Positions 13,662 to 22,142 of a stretch of DNA of 22,147 nt are shown one piece after another. The DNA is from HGM13006 sp963650135 (GTDB taxonomy: Bacteria; Bacillota; Clostridia; Oscillospirales; Oscillospiraceae). The stretch's first letter is position 1. Every line of letters begins with the position of its first letter. The position numbers and the translations under genes were made by a program. The DNA lies in contig CAVJLG010000086.1 of NCBI GenBank assembly GCA_963650135.1, forward strand, positions 1 to 22,147, written 5' to 3'. Under the pieces are notes generated by a model. That model saw nothing but the letters and a program-made list of their open reading frames with translations, did not search any database and was not told where the DNA came from.

Positions 13662-14594
13662 ATGTCTATTGCTTCGATTTTTACGCTGAGCACGGCACAG
13701 ACTGCCATGGAGCTGGGCTGCATTTATGCCCTGGTTGCATTGGCGCTGTTTCTCAGCTATTCGATCCTGAATATCGCCGATCTGAGTACCGATAGCTGCT
13801 TTACCCTGGGCTGCGCGGTCTGCTGTCAGGTTACGCTGCTGGGACATCCGATCCTGGCGCTGTTTGCTGCCATGCTGGCGGGCGTACTGTCCGGCTATAT
13901 CACCGCATTCCTCCAGACCAGACTGGGCGTGGAGAGCATTCTGGCCGGTATCATCGTCAATACGGGCCTGTATACCGTGAATCTGGCGGTGATGGGCTTC
14001 TCGTCCACCCTGAGCATTTTCAAGTGCGACAATATCTTCACCATGGCAAAGAGCGCCCTGGGCGGTGTATTGGGCGGCTGGTATAAGCTGGCGGTGGCGT
14101 TGGTGATTGTATTGGTGGTGGCTGGGCTGCTGGCGCTGTTCCTGAAAACGCGGCTGGGCCTTTCCATTCGGGCCACCGGCGACAGCCCTGACATGATTAA
14201 GGCTTCCTCCGTGAATCCCGCATTTACCATTACCGTTGGTCTGTGCATTTCCGGCAGCCTGACGGCGCTGTCCGGTGCGGTGCTGGCCCAGTATCAGAAG
14301 AGCTGCGACATCAACCTGGGCACCGGCATGGTGACCATCGCGCTGGCGTCTCTGATTATCGGTGAAACCCTGGTAGGGAAGGGCGGCATGTTCCGTCGGG
14401 CTCTGGGCGCAATCATCGGCTCCTGCTTGTATCGGCTGTTTGTGGCCGTGGCACTGCGGCTGAATGTGCCAGCGGAGTGCATGAAGCTGGTTTCCGCGCT
14501 GATTGTTGCGGTTGCCATTGCGTCTCCTGCCCTCAAGCGCTATGCCGCATTCCAGAAGCAGAAGGCCGCTCGCCGTGGAGGTGCAAAATGCTGA
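13662..14594 (+). CDS. trpY: TrpY-like ABC transporter permease
   Basis: A 310-residue polytopic membrane protein of the branched-chain amino-acid-type (LivH/BPD_transp_2) permease family, with about eight to nine hydrophobic segments spread along its length. It forms the transmembrane channel that receives substrate from the lipoprotein. The coupling region RATGDSPDMIKASSVNP (about 168-184) is the usual contact with the ATPase. The ATG at 13662 follows GAGAGGGAG. It is second in the T-box operon, 68 bases after trpX, and overlaps the ATPase gene by 7 bases, implying translational coupling. A second permease gene is absent, so the channel is probably a homodimer. Confidence 0.85.
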   Translation: MSIASIFTLSTAQTAMELGCIYALVALALFLSYSILNIADLSTDSCFTLGCAVCCQVTLLGHPILALFAAMLAGVLSGYITAFLQTRLGVESILAGIIVNTGLYTVNLAVMGFSSTLSIFKCDNIFTMAKSALGGVLGGWYKLAVALVIVLVVAGLLALFLKTRLGLSIRATGDSPDMIKASSVNPAFTITVGLCISGSLTALSGAVLAQYQKSCDINLGTGMVTIALASLIIGETLVGKGGMFRRALGAIIGSCLYRLFVAVALRLNVPAECMKLVSALIVAVAIASPALKRYAAFQKQKAARRGGAKC

Positions 14595-15394
14595 CACTGA
14601 CCAATATTACCAAGACCTTTAACGCCGGTACCGTCAACGAGAAGACGGCCCTGGATAACCTGAGCCTGCACCTGGATGCAGGGGAGTTTGCCACCATTGT
14701 CGGCTCCAACGGCGCGGGCAAGTCTACCATGTTCGGCGCCATTGCCGGTAATTTCTATGTGGATCAGGGTACCATTGAACTGGACGGAGCGGATATCACG
14801 TTTCTGCGGGAATATCGCCGCAGCGAAATGATTGGCCATCTGTTCCAGGACCCGCTCAAGGGTACCGCGCCCCATATGACCATTGAAGAAAATTTGGCCA
14901 TTGCCTATCTCCGTCAATCCCGGCACCGGTTTGCGTTCTTTAGCCGGGTATCGAAGAAGGAACGGGAGATGTTCCGGGAGCAGCTGTCCCTGCTGGGCAT
15001 GGGCCTGGAGGATCGGATGAAGAATCCCGTGGGCCTGCTTTCCGGCGGTCAGCGTCAGGCGCTTACCCTGTTGATGGCAACCATGGTCACGCCTAAACTG
15101 CTTTTGCTGGACGAGCACACCGCCGCACTGGACCCTGGTACCGCAGAAAAGGTGCTGGAAATCACGAAAAACGTGGTATCCGAGCGAAAAATTACCTGCC
15201 TGATGGTCACCCATAACATGTCCCAGGCGCTGAGCCTTGGCAACCGCACGCTGATGATGGACTCCGGTCATATTGTGTTGGACGTATCCGGTGAGGAACG
15301 GGCCCACATGACCGTGGAGGATCTGCTGGAGAAGTTCTCCGTCAGCGCAGGGAAAAACCTGGATAATGATCGAATTCTAACCGCGATGGACTAA
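14588..15394 (+). CDS. trpZ: TrpZ-like ABC transporter ATP-binding protein
   Basis: A 268-residue cytoplasmic ATPase that powers the TrpXY-type importer. Walker A is GSNGAGKST (about 40-48), the signature is LSGGQRQ, Walker B is LLLLDEHTA with the catalytic glutamate, and the switch histidine is in MVTHNMS. The start is ATG 14588 with TGGAGG 7 bases upstream; a longer frame reaching into trpY has no ribosome site. The 7-base overlap with the permease and the terminator directly downstream mark the operon end. Confidence 0.88.
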   Translation: MLTLTNITKTFNAGTVNEKTALDNLSLHLDAGEFATIVGSNGAGKSTMFGAIAGNFYVDQGTIELDGADITFLREYRRSEMIGHLFQDPLKGTAPHMTIEENLAIAYLRQSRHRFAFFSRVSKKEREMFREQLSLLGMGLEDRMKNPVGLLSGGQRQALTLLMATMVTPKLLLLDEHTAALDPGTAEKVLEITKNVVSERKITCLMVTHNMSQALSLGNRTLMMDSGHIVLDVSGEERAHMTVEDLLEKFSVSAGKNLDNDRILTAMD

Positions 15395-15403
15395 CATAAT
15401 ACG

Positions 15404-15446
15404 AAAACACCACGCTGCATCGACTTGGATACAGCGTGGTGTTTTT
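15404..15446. terminator. Bidirectional terminator
   Basis: AAAACACCACGCTG (15404-15417) pairs with CAGCGTGGTGTTTT (15432-15445), followed by T on the plus strand and by Ts from the A-run on the minus strand. It ends the trp transporter operon and the converging exporter operon. Confidence 0.85.
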
Positions 15447-15457
15447 GCATTATGGGG

Positions 15458-17101
15458 TTAGACGGCGGAACCGATGGGGATGATTCTGCCGGTTTCTGCG
15501 GTAACGCGGTGGGAGATGGAAACCACGGTGCGATGCTCAGAAACTCGTTTCAGGGCACGGAGGACGGCCTGTTCGGTTTCGGCATCCAGATTTGCGGTGA
15601 TTTCGTCCAGCAGCAGGAGCTCCGGTTGTGCGGCGGCGGCTCGGGCGATGGATAGAAGCTGCCACTGGCCCTGGGAGAAGATATCCTGTGTGCAGGGGGT
15701 GTCATAGCCCTGGGGGAGGGAGAGAATGGTTTCCTCCAATCCGGTGAGGCGGGCGGCGTTTTGCACCTGCTCCATGGTGATCCGGTCATCAAACAGGGTA
15801 ATTTGGTCCTTGATGGTGCCCGGAACCATATGGAACGACTGCTCCACATAGCCGAAGAGCGTCCGCTTTTCTTCCTCGGGAATGCGGTCCGCCTGCATGC
15901 CGCGGATGGTGACGCTGCCGGAATCCGGGGTGTAGAGGCCCAGCAGCAGCTTAAAAATCGTACTCTTGCCTGCGCCGGTCCTTCCGGACAGGGTGACCTG
16001 CTCGCCGGGCTGTACCTGGAGGCTTAGATGATTGAGTACGGTGTGATCGTCATAGCCGAAGGTCACGTCACGGAGCTCCACAAAGGGCGCGTCCGGCTGC
16101 TGAGCGGGCACAGAAACGGGATGCTTTTCCTGCTCCGGCTGAGCGAGAAATTCGTTGATTCGGCGCACGCCTGCAATGGCGGACTGGATGGTCTGAATCT
16201 CCATGCCCAGGCTCTCTACCGGGGTGAAAATCTGGGAGATGTAGTTCATAACTGCCACGGCTGTACCGGCGGACATGCCGAACAGCGTCAAAACCTGGGG
16301 CTTTCCGGAGGCGGACAGCAGCATGACCACCGCCACCACAATGGCATTGAGAATCAGAATCACCGGGGAGTAGACTGCGTCATAGAAATTTGTCTTCTCC
16401 ATGGCGCGGTAGCTGTCGCCGATGTAGGTGTCATAGCGCTGCTCCACATAGCGCTCTTTGCCCAGGGTGTGGATGGTGCGGATGTTGTGGAGGGTTTCCG
16501 GTACAAAGCCCGATGCGCGGCTGACGGCCTTTCGATTTTCCAGCTGTGCCGCCAGCATATTCTTCTGAACGTGGCGGGTGAACCAGAATAGGAAGGGGAG
16601 AAGCACCAGCAGCACCAATGCAAGGCCCCGGTTCCGGAACCAGATGACCGCAAGAATGCTGAGAATGCGGCAGGCATCGGCGAACATGCTGACAATGCCG
16701 GAGGTGAACAAGCTCTCCACGGTGTCAACATCGCCTACAAACCGGGATACCAGCGCGCCGGGCTCCTGGTGATTCAGGGCATCGGCGGTCAGGCGAATCT
16801 GCTTGGCCATCAGACGGCTGCGGAGGGTATGGGTGATTTTCTGCCCGAACACGGTGAGCAGTCCCTCTCGCGCGGCCTCAGTGAAGCCGGTGAGGGCGGT
16901 TAAGAGAAAGTAGAGGATCACCATGACGATGGTAACGCTCTGTCCGGCGGTCATAGTGTCGATGATCTTTCCCAGAATCAGCGGCGGAAACAGGGAAGCG
17001 GCAATCGCGCCTGCCACTGCCACCAGAATGCCCAGGGACAGCAGTTTTTTCTTTTTTACGGTTTCAAGGATAATGGAACTGACGCGCTCAGACGTTTGCA
17101 T
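15458..17101 (-). CDS. Heterodimeric ABC exporter subunit (consensus Walker B)
   Basis: A 547-residue half-transporter: about six transmembrane helices (1-310), then a nucleotide-binding domain. Walker A is GRTGAGKST and Walker B is LLLLDEITANLD with the catalytic glutamate. The signature is altered to FSQGQ instead of LSGGQ, and the switch histidine is SISHRV. The start is ATG 17101, with AAGGAGG 8 bases upstream, and it overlaps the end of the partner gene by 14 bases. In heterodimers of the BmrCD/TM287-288 kind, one ATP site is built from this Walker B and the partner's intact LSGGQ (active). The other uses this degenerate signature (inactive). This fits an efflux pump for drugs, peptides or lipids; the substrate is unknown. 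Confidence 0.88.
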   Translation of the reverse strand: MQTSERVSSIILETVKKKKLLSLGILVAVAGAIAASLFPPLILGKIIDTMTAGQSVTIVMVILYFLLTALTGFTEAAREGLLTVFGQKITHTLRSRLMAKQIRLTADALNHQEPGALVSRFVGDVDTVESLFTSGIVSMFADACRILSILAVIWFRNRGLALVLLVLLPFLFWFTRHVQKNMLAAQLENRKAVSRASGFVPETLHNIRTIHTLGKERYVEQRYDTYIGDSYRAMEKTNFYDAVYSPVILILNAIVVAVVMLLSASGKPQVLTLFGMSAGTAVAVMNYISQIFTPVESLGMEIQTIQSAIAGVRRINEFLAQPEQEKHPVSVPAQQPDAPFVELRDVTFGYDDHTVLNHLSLQVQPGEQVTLSGRTGAGKSTIFKLLLGLYTPDSGSVTIRGMQADRIPEEEKRTLFGYVEQSFHMVPGTIKDQITLFDDRITMEQVQNAARLTGLEETILSLPQGYDTPCTQDIFSQGQWQLLSIARAAAAQPELLLLDEITANLDAETEQAVLRALKRVSEHRTVVSISHRVTAETGRIIPIGSAV

Positions 17102-18830
17102 GCTGCATTCCTCCTTCCTGGGCATGGAACAGCGCCGCATAATCCGGCACCGATTTCATGAGCTCCTGATGGGTGCCCACCTGCTGGGCGCCGCCGTCCA
17201 TCCAGATCACCTGATCCAGTTCCGGGAACAGATACAGCCGGTGGGAGATCAGCAGCACAATGCTGTCCTTTGCAAGCTCTTTGAGGTTTTCAAAAATCTG
17301 CGCCTCGGTGCGGCGGTCCAGTGCTGAGAATGGGTCGTCCAGCACCAGAATCGGGTAGGGATGGCTCAGGGTACGGGCCAGACTCAGTCGCTGCCCCTGA
17401 CCGCCGGAGAGCCGAACGCCGCCGCTGCCCACCAGGGTTTCGATGCCGTCCTCCATGGCCTTCACTTCTTCATCCAGGCAGACCTTTTGGAGATAGAACC
17501 AGGGGTCCAGGTTGTTTTCGCCCATGAGAATATTATTGCGGATGGTGTCGTTAAACAGCTCGGGATCATGGCCCAGATAGCCCACAATGCCGGTCCGATG
17601 GGCGCGGTCCATGCGGCTTAGCTCCTTGCCGCCGAAGCGAATGTCGCCGTAATAGGGATACTCGCAGAGGAACGCCTTGCCCAGGGTGGATTTCCCGCAG
17701 GCAACCGGGCCGGTGATGCCGATAATCTGCCCGGGGGCGGCATCAAAGCTCAGGTTGTGGATGATGTCCTTCCCGCCGCCGTAGGCAAAGCTCAGATGGC
17801 GAACCTGGAGGGGATTCGGCTGGGCGGGGGTGACCTCCGCTGGCGCTTCCGGGGCATGCATCAGAGGCTTAATACGCTTCCAGGACACCTGGGCCTTGTG
17901 GACGGCGTTAAACAGCTTCGCGGCGCTGGAGGATTTGGTGGAGAGCTTGGTGAAGCAGGCGAGGAATGTGGTAAATGCCGCCACATCCCATGCCTTCCAG
18001 CCCTGTCCCAGCACATTTTTGCTGCCGAAAAACAGGATAAATAGCACGCCCGCCATGGAAATGACCTTATAAACCGGAGGCAGCATGGTGCCCCAGATGT
18101 TGGCCCGAACCGCGGACTTCTCGTAGTCGGTAAGGTTCTGTTCATAGGCCTCCTGACGCTGCTTCTCGCAGCCGAAGACACGGTATGTAATGGCATTGGT
18201 GCCCCGGTCCAGGGTGGCTGCGCTGAGTACGCCGGACTGTGCCTTAAATGCAGCACCGGTGTGCTGAATCAGCACCTTCATTTTCTCCGCCACCACATAG
18301 GAAATCGGGGGGAAGAGCATGCACAGAAGCCCCAGCCGCCAATCGTAATACAGCAGCATGCAGGCATAGGCAGCCAGCGCCACGCCGGTGTCGAATATCT
18401 CTGTGGTGAACTTCCGCATGCCCTCGGCGCAGTCGTCCACATCCAGAATCGCCTTGGTCATGAGATTACCGGCCCCTTCCTCCTCCAGCTCGGCCCGGCT
18501 TTTCTGCACCAGGTTGCCGTAGAGGATGCCCTTCATGCGGCGGCTGACGTTGTTGGCAAAGCGCCGGACGTAAAAGCGCTTGATATATCGGGCACCCTGG
18601 ACAATGGCAATGGCGGCCACATACCATAGAATCAGCCGAAGCATGTCGGAAAAGGTTCCGTTCCCTTGTAAGATTCGAATCAGACAGCCAGTCATCTGGC
18701 CCTCGAACCACGGCCCTGCCAGCAGGCCCAGATTATAGATCAGCCCGGAAACGGTTACCAGCAGCAGGGGGAGCCACTCGGCCTTGAAATACCATAGGAC
18801 TCGATCCGGCTGTTCGTTCTTGTTTGACAT
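17088..18830 (-). CDS. Heterodimeric ABC exporter subunit (degenerate Walker B)
   Basis: A 580-residue half-transporter with an N-terminal membrane domain and a C-terminal ATPase domain. Walker A is GPVACGKST (near residue 370), the signature is a canonical LSGGQGQR, and Walker B is ILVLDDPFSALD. The catalytic glutamate is therefore aspartate, and the switch histidine LLISHRL is kept. The loss complements the degenerate signature of the neighbouring subunit, so the pair makes one consensus and one non-hydrolysing site. The start is ATG 18830 with AAAGGAG 8 bases upstream; an in-frame ATG pair ten codons earlier has no ribosome site. It is the first gene of the two-gene operon, behind a promoter with paired operators. 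Confidence 0.88.
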   Translation of the reverse strand: MSNKNEQPDRVLWYFKAEWLPLLLVTVSGLIYNLGLLAGPWFEGQMTGCLIRILQGNGTFSDMLRLILWYVAAIAIVQGARYIKRFYVRRFANNVSRRMKGILYGNLVQKSRAELEEEGAGNLMTKAILDVDDCAEGMRKFTTEIFDTGVALAAYACMLLYYDWRLGLLCMLFPPISYVVAEKMKVLIQHTGAAFKAQSGVLSAATLDRGTNAITYRVFGCEKQRQEAYEQNLTDYEKSAVRANIWGTMLPPVYKVISMAGVLFILFFGSKNVLGQGWKAWDVAAFTTFLACFTKLSTKSSSAAKLFNAVHKAQVSWKRIKPLMHAPEAPAEVTPAQPNPLQVRHLSFAYGGGKDIIHNLSFDAAPGQIIGITGPVACGKSTLGKAFLCEYPYYGDIRFGGKELSRMDRAHRTGIVGYLGHDPELFNDTIRNNILMGENNLDPWFYLQKVCLDEEVKAMEDGIETLVGSGGVRLSGGQGQRLSLARTLSHPYPILVLDDPFSALDRRTEAQIFENLKELAKDSIVLLISHRLYLFPELDQVIWMDGGAQQVGTHQELMKSVPDYAALFHAQEGGMQHANV

Positions 18831-18883
18831 GGGTTTCGCTCCTTTCGCTGCATCCATCACTCAGGTTCTTAGATAGATGCATA

Positions 18884-18925
18884 TACAACTAGTTAGATGA
18901 TAGTACAACTAGTTGATTTTGTCAA
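18884..18925 (-). promoter_or_regulatory. Exporter promoter with two operator copies
   Basis: On the minus strand TTGACA (18925-18920) and TATCAT (18902-18897) are 17 bases apart. Two copies of TACAACTAGTT (18884-18894 and 18904-18914 on the plus strand), each centred on the palindrome AACTAGTT, lie exactly 20 bases apart, about two helical turns. One is inside the promoter spacer and one at the predicted start near 18890. This placement is typical of a dimeric repressor that blocks RNA polymerase until an inducer binds. The regulator gene is not in the window. Confidence 0.75.
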
Positions 18926-18934
18926 CGATAAGAT

Positions 18935-18980
18935 GAAAAAAATCCCCGGACTTACAGAGCATGTTCTGCAAATCCGGGGG
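18935..18980 (-). terminator. Terminator of the DUF1538/PII operon
   Basis: Read on the minus strand, CCCCCGGA (18980-18973) pairs with TCCGGGGA (18950-18943) around a 22-base loop and is followed by seven Ts. Confidence 0.8.
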
Positions 18981-19007
18981 AGTGGGCTATATTTGCGCGG
19001 CGCTGAT

Positions 19008-19688
19008 TTAATTCAGCTTTGCCATATGGTCGATGGGCAGGCCAATGACCACCGCCTGGGGGGAAGAGCGCAGGCCGTGGAGCCGATTGATCTCCTCCAT
19101 AATATGGGCCTGCTCCTTCCGCGAGGCCACAATTGCCAGGATTTCTTTCTCATCCTGGAGGGTGATGCCCGCAAACTTTTCAACGGTCTGGCTGCCGGCC
19201 CAGCGGGCACGAATCACCGTGCCGCCCTTGGCACCGCAGGCCCGGGCCGTGTCCATCACCGCGTCGGTGTAGCCATAGTTCACTGCAACTAGAATAAGTG
19301 TATGCTGATTTCCCTGCTCCATGAGCTGATCCCCCTTTTCCGGATTCATTTCTTCCAGCCGACTGATGCCCAATGCGTAAATGGCGCTGAGAGCTGTTAA
19401 ATCCAGGCTGCACGCAATGCCCTTGGCACCGAGGTCTGCGCGGCCCTGGTCCTTTAAAAAGTACATCAGCTGCCGGATGGTATCCTTGGGCGCGATGGAT
19501 AGGAGAATATCCCGTTCGCTGGTGCCAAAGCCCAGGGTGTCCAGCAGATGAGAGGCGGCGGTACCGTGGCCAAAGGCCTGGAAATGCTGGGTGACCTTGA
19601 AGGCCTCATACTGCCGCATCAGCTTTGCTGCCGTGCCCCGCTCAACTATGGACAGGAGCAGCTGCATGGGGGCGATATTCTGCTTCAT
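19008..19688 (-). CDS. Tandem PII-like regulator protein
   Basis: A 226-residue protein made of two PII-like ferredoxin folds. The second half (about 128-222) shows the clear PII pattern: LILVAVNYGYTDAVMDTARACGAKGGTVIRAR, then KFAGITLQDEKEILAIVAS and a C-terminal VIGLP. The first half (about 8-110) is more divergent. Typical GlnB/GlnK proteins are about 112 residues and have a tyrosine-bearing T-loop; here the loop after GGTVIRARWAG is short, so this is not a standard nitrogen regulator. The ATG at 19688 begins one base after the upstream stop, with GGGAGG inside the end of that gene. Pairing with a DUF1538 membrane protein suggests it gates or senses for that protein, as PII-like proteins do for several transporters. 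Confidence 0.8.
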   Translation of the reverse strand: MKQNIAPMQLLLSIVERGTAAKLMRQYEAFKVTQHFQAFGHGTAASHLLDTLGFGTSERDILLSIAPKDTIRQLMYFLKDQGRADLGAKGIACSLDLTALSAIYALGISRLEEMNPEKGDQLMEQGNQHTLILVAVNYGYTDAVMDTARACGAKGGTVIRARWAGSQTVEKFAGITLQDEKEILAIVASRKEQAHIMEEINRLHGLRSSPQAVVIGLPIDHMAKLN

Positions 19689-19689
19689 A

Positions 19690-21228
19690 TCAGGTTACCT
19701 CCCAATAGATCATGCCGTCCTCCAGCTCCTGAAGCTCCTCGCGCAGGGCGTGCTCCAGGGCAGCAGCGGCCATTTTCTCGCGGATGCGGTCTGCCAGACC
19801 CAGCAGCTGAATGGTGCAAAGGGGCGTCATTGCCACCAATGCAACAATGCCAAAGGCGTCGGTGAGCACGTTCCCGCCCAGCGCCTCACAGGCGCCCATG
19901 GCAAAGGGCAGGAGAAACGTGGTGGTCATGGGTCCCGAGGCAACGCCGCCGGAGTCAAAGGCAACGCCGGTGAATATCTGGGGCACGAAAAATGTCAGCG
20001 CCAGAGAGATGGCATAGCCCGGGATCAGGAACCACATTAGGCTGATGCCCGTTAAAATCCGCACCATCGCCAGGCCCACAGACAGAGCAATGCCGATGGA
20101 CAGGGCGAGATTGATGGCATGCTGCGTAATGGAGCCGCCGGAAATCTCCTCCACCTGCCGTGCCAGTACCTGAACCGCAGGCTCTGCCCGGACGATGAAA
20201 TAGCCAACCAGCGCGCCAATGGGCACCAGCAGCCACTTAAAGGAGCTTGCGGCAATGGATGCGCCGATGGTGGCACCCGCCGGCATAAAGCCCACGTTGA
20301 CGCCAACGAGGAACAGCACCAGTCCCGCATAGGTATAGAGTAATCCCACCAGAATCTTCCCCAGCTGCCGCCGATGGAACCGCCGGAACAGCAGCTGAAA
20401 CAGCCCGAAAATTGCCACCACCGGCAAAAGGGCCAGCGCCACCTCGCCAATATAATCCGGCAGCTCCTTGGCGAAAACCAGCGCTGCGTCCCGGGTGGTG
20501 TCCAGGGCGGGGATGGTCACCGGGGTATAGGCTGCGTCCATATCCGGCATAAAAATGCCCAGGATCAGTACCGAAAGCACCGGCCCGATGGAGCACATGG
20601 CCACCAGACCAAAGGAATCGCTGCCGGAATCCTTATCGCTTCGAATGGCGGCCATACCGATGCCCAGGGCCATAATAAAGGGCACGGTAATGGGCCCCGT
20701 GGTGACACCGCCGGAGTCGAAGGCCGCCGGAATAAAATCGTTGGGGGCGAAATAGGCCAAAATAAAGACAATGATGTAGAAGAACACCAGGGTATAGGAA
20801 AGCGGAATATGCAGCAGCATACGCACTTGGCTGAGCACCAGAAATGCGCCAACTCCCAGGGCAACCGCCATAATCAGCGTCAAATTGGGCACCGTGGGCA
20901 GCTGCTCGGCCAAAACCTGCAAATCCGGCTCGGCAATGGTCACCACGATTCCCAGCACCAGACAGACCAGCAGGGGCGGCCCGATTTTCCGCGCCCGACT
21001 GATGGCAACGCCAATGCCGTCGCCCATGGGAATCATCGACATATCCACCCCCAGGGTAAACAGCCCCATACCCACCACCAGCAGCACCGCGCCGAACAGA
21101 AACAGCACCAGCGTGCCGGGGGTCAGCGGGGCGATGGTAACGGCCAGAACCAAAACTATGGCTGTGATGGGGAGCGTGGCCCGGAGCGATTCCCGTATTT
21201 TCTCCATCAGCAGTTCGTTGTGTCGCAA
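19690..21228 (-). CDS. DUF1538 family membrane protein
   Basis: A 512-residue integral membrane protein, probably a transporter of unknown substrate, with an evident internal duplication. FDSGGVTTGP (170-179) matches FDSGGVASGP (424-433). EPDLQVLAEQL (100-110) matches EPAVQVLARQV (349-359). Each half also has the GV-x-FMP / GVDMSMIP element, the plan of an inverted or parallel two-repeat carrier. The two DSGG motifs inside hydrophobic helices are candidate substrate or ion sites. The start is TTG 21228, 7 bases after AAAGGAG; an ATG seven codons later lacks its own ribosome site. It is first in a two-gene operon with the PII-like protein, a pairing known for DUF1538 genes. The function is not established. 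Confidence 0.85.
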   Translation of the reverse strand: MRHNELLMEKIRESLRATLPITAIVLVLAVTIAPLTPGTLVLFLFGAVLLVVGMGLFTLGVDMSMIPMGDGIGVAISRARKIGPPLLVCLVLGIVVTIAEPDLQVLAEQLPTVPNLTLIMAVALGVGAFLVLSQVRMLLHIPLSYTLVFFYIIVFILAYFAPNDFIPAAFDSGGVTTGPITVPFIMALGIGMAAIRSDKDSGSDSFGLVAMCSIGPVLSVLILGIFMPDMDAAYTPVTIPALDTTRDAALVFAKELPDYIGEVALALLPVVAIFGLFQLLFRRFHRRQLGKILVGLLYTYAGLVLFLVGVNVGFMPAGATIGASIAASSFKWLLVPIGALVGYFIVRAEPAVQVLARQVEEISGGSITQHAINLALSIGIALSVGLAMVRILTGISLMWFLIPGYAISLALTFFVPQIFTGVAFDSGGVASGPMTTTFLLPFAMGACEALGGNVLTDAFGIVALVAMTPLCTIQLLGLADRIREKMAAAALEHALREELQELEDGMIYWEVT

Positions 21229-21272
21229 AGAAAGCTCCTTTCGAATCCGTTTCGATAATTCGTACGCGTAAT

Positions 21273-21301
21273 ATTATAACATAAAGCGGAAACGTTTCCA
21301 A
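21273..21301 (-). promoter_or_regulatory. Promoter and palindromic operator of the DUF1538/PII operon
   Basis: On the minus strand TTGGAA (21301-21296) and TATAAT (21278-21273) are 17 bases apart. The perfect 12-base palindrome GGAAACGTTTCC (21288-21299) overlaps the -35 box and spacer. Its central CG and symmetric AAACGTTT resemble LacI/GalR-family operators. The bound regulator is not identified. Confidence 0.75.
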
Positions 21302-21317
21302 GGCTGTTCACAGAAAA

Positions 21318-21347
21318 TTTGCATAATTTCTGCTCTGATTATGCAAA
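21318..21347. repeat. Perfect inverted repeat upstream of the DUF1538 promoter
   Basis: TTTGCATAAT (21318-21327) and ATTATGCAAA (21338-21347) form perfect 10-base arms with a 10-base gap. It lies between the thioesterase terminator and the DUF1538 promoter, so it may be a regulator site or an extra termination hairpin. Confidence 0.6.
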
Positions 21348-21378
21348 AACGTCCATGACAGAAAATCTGCCATGGACG
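21345..21378 (-). terminator. Terminator of the acyl-ACP thioesterase gene
   Basis: CGTCCATG (21350-21357) pairs with CATGGACG (21371-21378). On the minus strand it is followed by five Ts, 18 bases after the thioesterase stop codon. Confidence 0.8.
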
Positions 21379-21395
21379 AAATATGCGGCGATGCC

Positions 21396-22142
21396 TTAAA
21401 GGCCTTCGGTGGAGCTCATAACGATCTTACAGTCGAAGCGGTCAGACTGATCGGGGCCGGAGCCGTGGATGAAAATGGCGCCGTCTTCCTTGCCGCGGCG
21501 AATGGTCAGCTGCTCGCCGGCATAACACTCGCCTACATAAGACATGGTGATCTCCTGGAGGAACACGCCATAGGGCCGAAGGTTCAGTTCGGCAGCATCA
21601 CAGGCCAAATCCACATAGCGGATGTTGCTGATATGGCCGTTGATATCCGTATCGGAATAGTAGAGCTTCCGCTTGTCCTGAATTTCCATTTCTGCGGGGA
21701 ACTGAATCCGGGAAACAGTGATATCCTTTGCACCCTCGGGATTTTCGGTGGGGAGCTCCGGCAGATTTTCCAGCAGAATCGGACGCTTTGTTTTGCGGTT
21801 GGCCAGCACCCAAATGGTAGAGGCCTCGCCCACGCAAGTATCCCCGATATAGAGGTCGCAGTCCCAATAAATCCGGGTGCCCACCGGGCGGCGGGACACG
21901 GCCACACAGCGGACGTTTTCGCCCCAAATAATCGGGCGATTGAGATGTACATAAATCCGCAGTACCATCCAATAGCAGTTATACTGAGCGAGCACATCGT
22001 CACGGTCCATGCCGATGGACTTGGCATGATTGGTGATGGCCTTTTGCAGCAAAACGAATAATGCGGAGGGGCGATATTCATATGCCCCATCGGTGTCGGT
22101 GGAGGAAACCTGATAGTCCAGAGCGTAATGCCATTTATCCAT
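21396..22142 (-). CDS. Acyl-ACP thioesterase
   Basis: A 248-residue double-hotdog enzyme that releases free fatty acids from acyl carrier protein in the cytoplasm. The N-terminal hotdog has the entry pattern VSSTDTDGAYEYRPSALFVLLQKA, then W-M-V-L-R-I. The second carries the catalytic motif SDTDINGHISNIRYVD, where D166, N168 and H170 correspond to the D-x-N-x-H of the FatA/FatB family. An acidic residue follows in SYVGECYAGE. Length matches bacterial acyl-ACP thioesterases. The ATG is at 22142, with only five bases of the window upstream, so its ribosome site and promoter are not visible. It is transcribed away from the window edge and ends at its own terminator. Confidence 0.9.
   Translation of the reverse strand: MDKWHYALDYQVSSTDTDGAYEYRPSALFVLLQKAITNHAKSIGMDRDDVLAQYNCYWMVLRIYVHLNRPIIWGENVRCVAVSRRPVGTRIYWDCDLYIGDTCVGEASTIWVLANRKTKRPILLENLPELPTENPEGAKDITVSRIQFPAEMEIQDKRKLYYSDTDINGHISNIRYVDLACDAAELNLRPYGVFLQEITMSYVGECYAGEQLTIRRGKEDGAIFIHGSGPDQSDRFDCKIVMSSTEGL

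Noticed and set aside
19008..19688. Classical GlnB/GlnK nitrogen regulator
   Set aside because: It is twice the usual length, lacks the tyrosine T-loop, and its partner is DUF1538 rather than an ammonium transporter.
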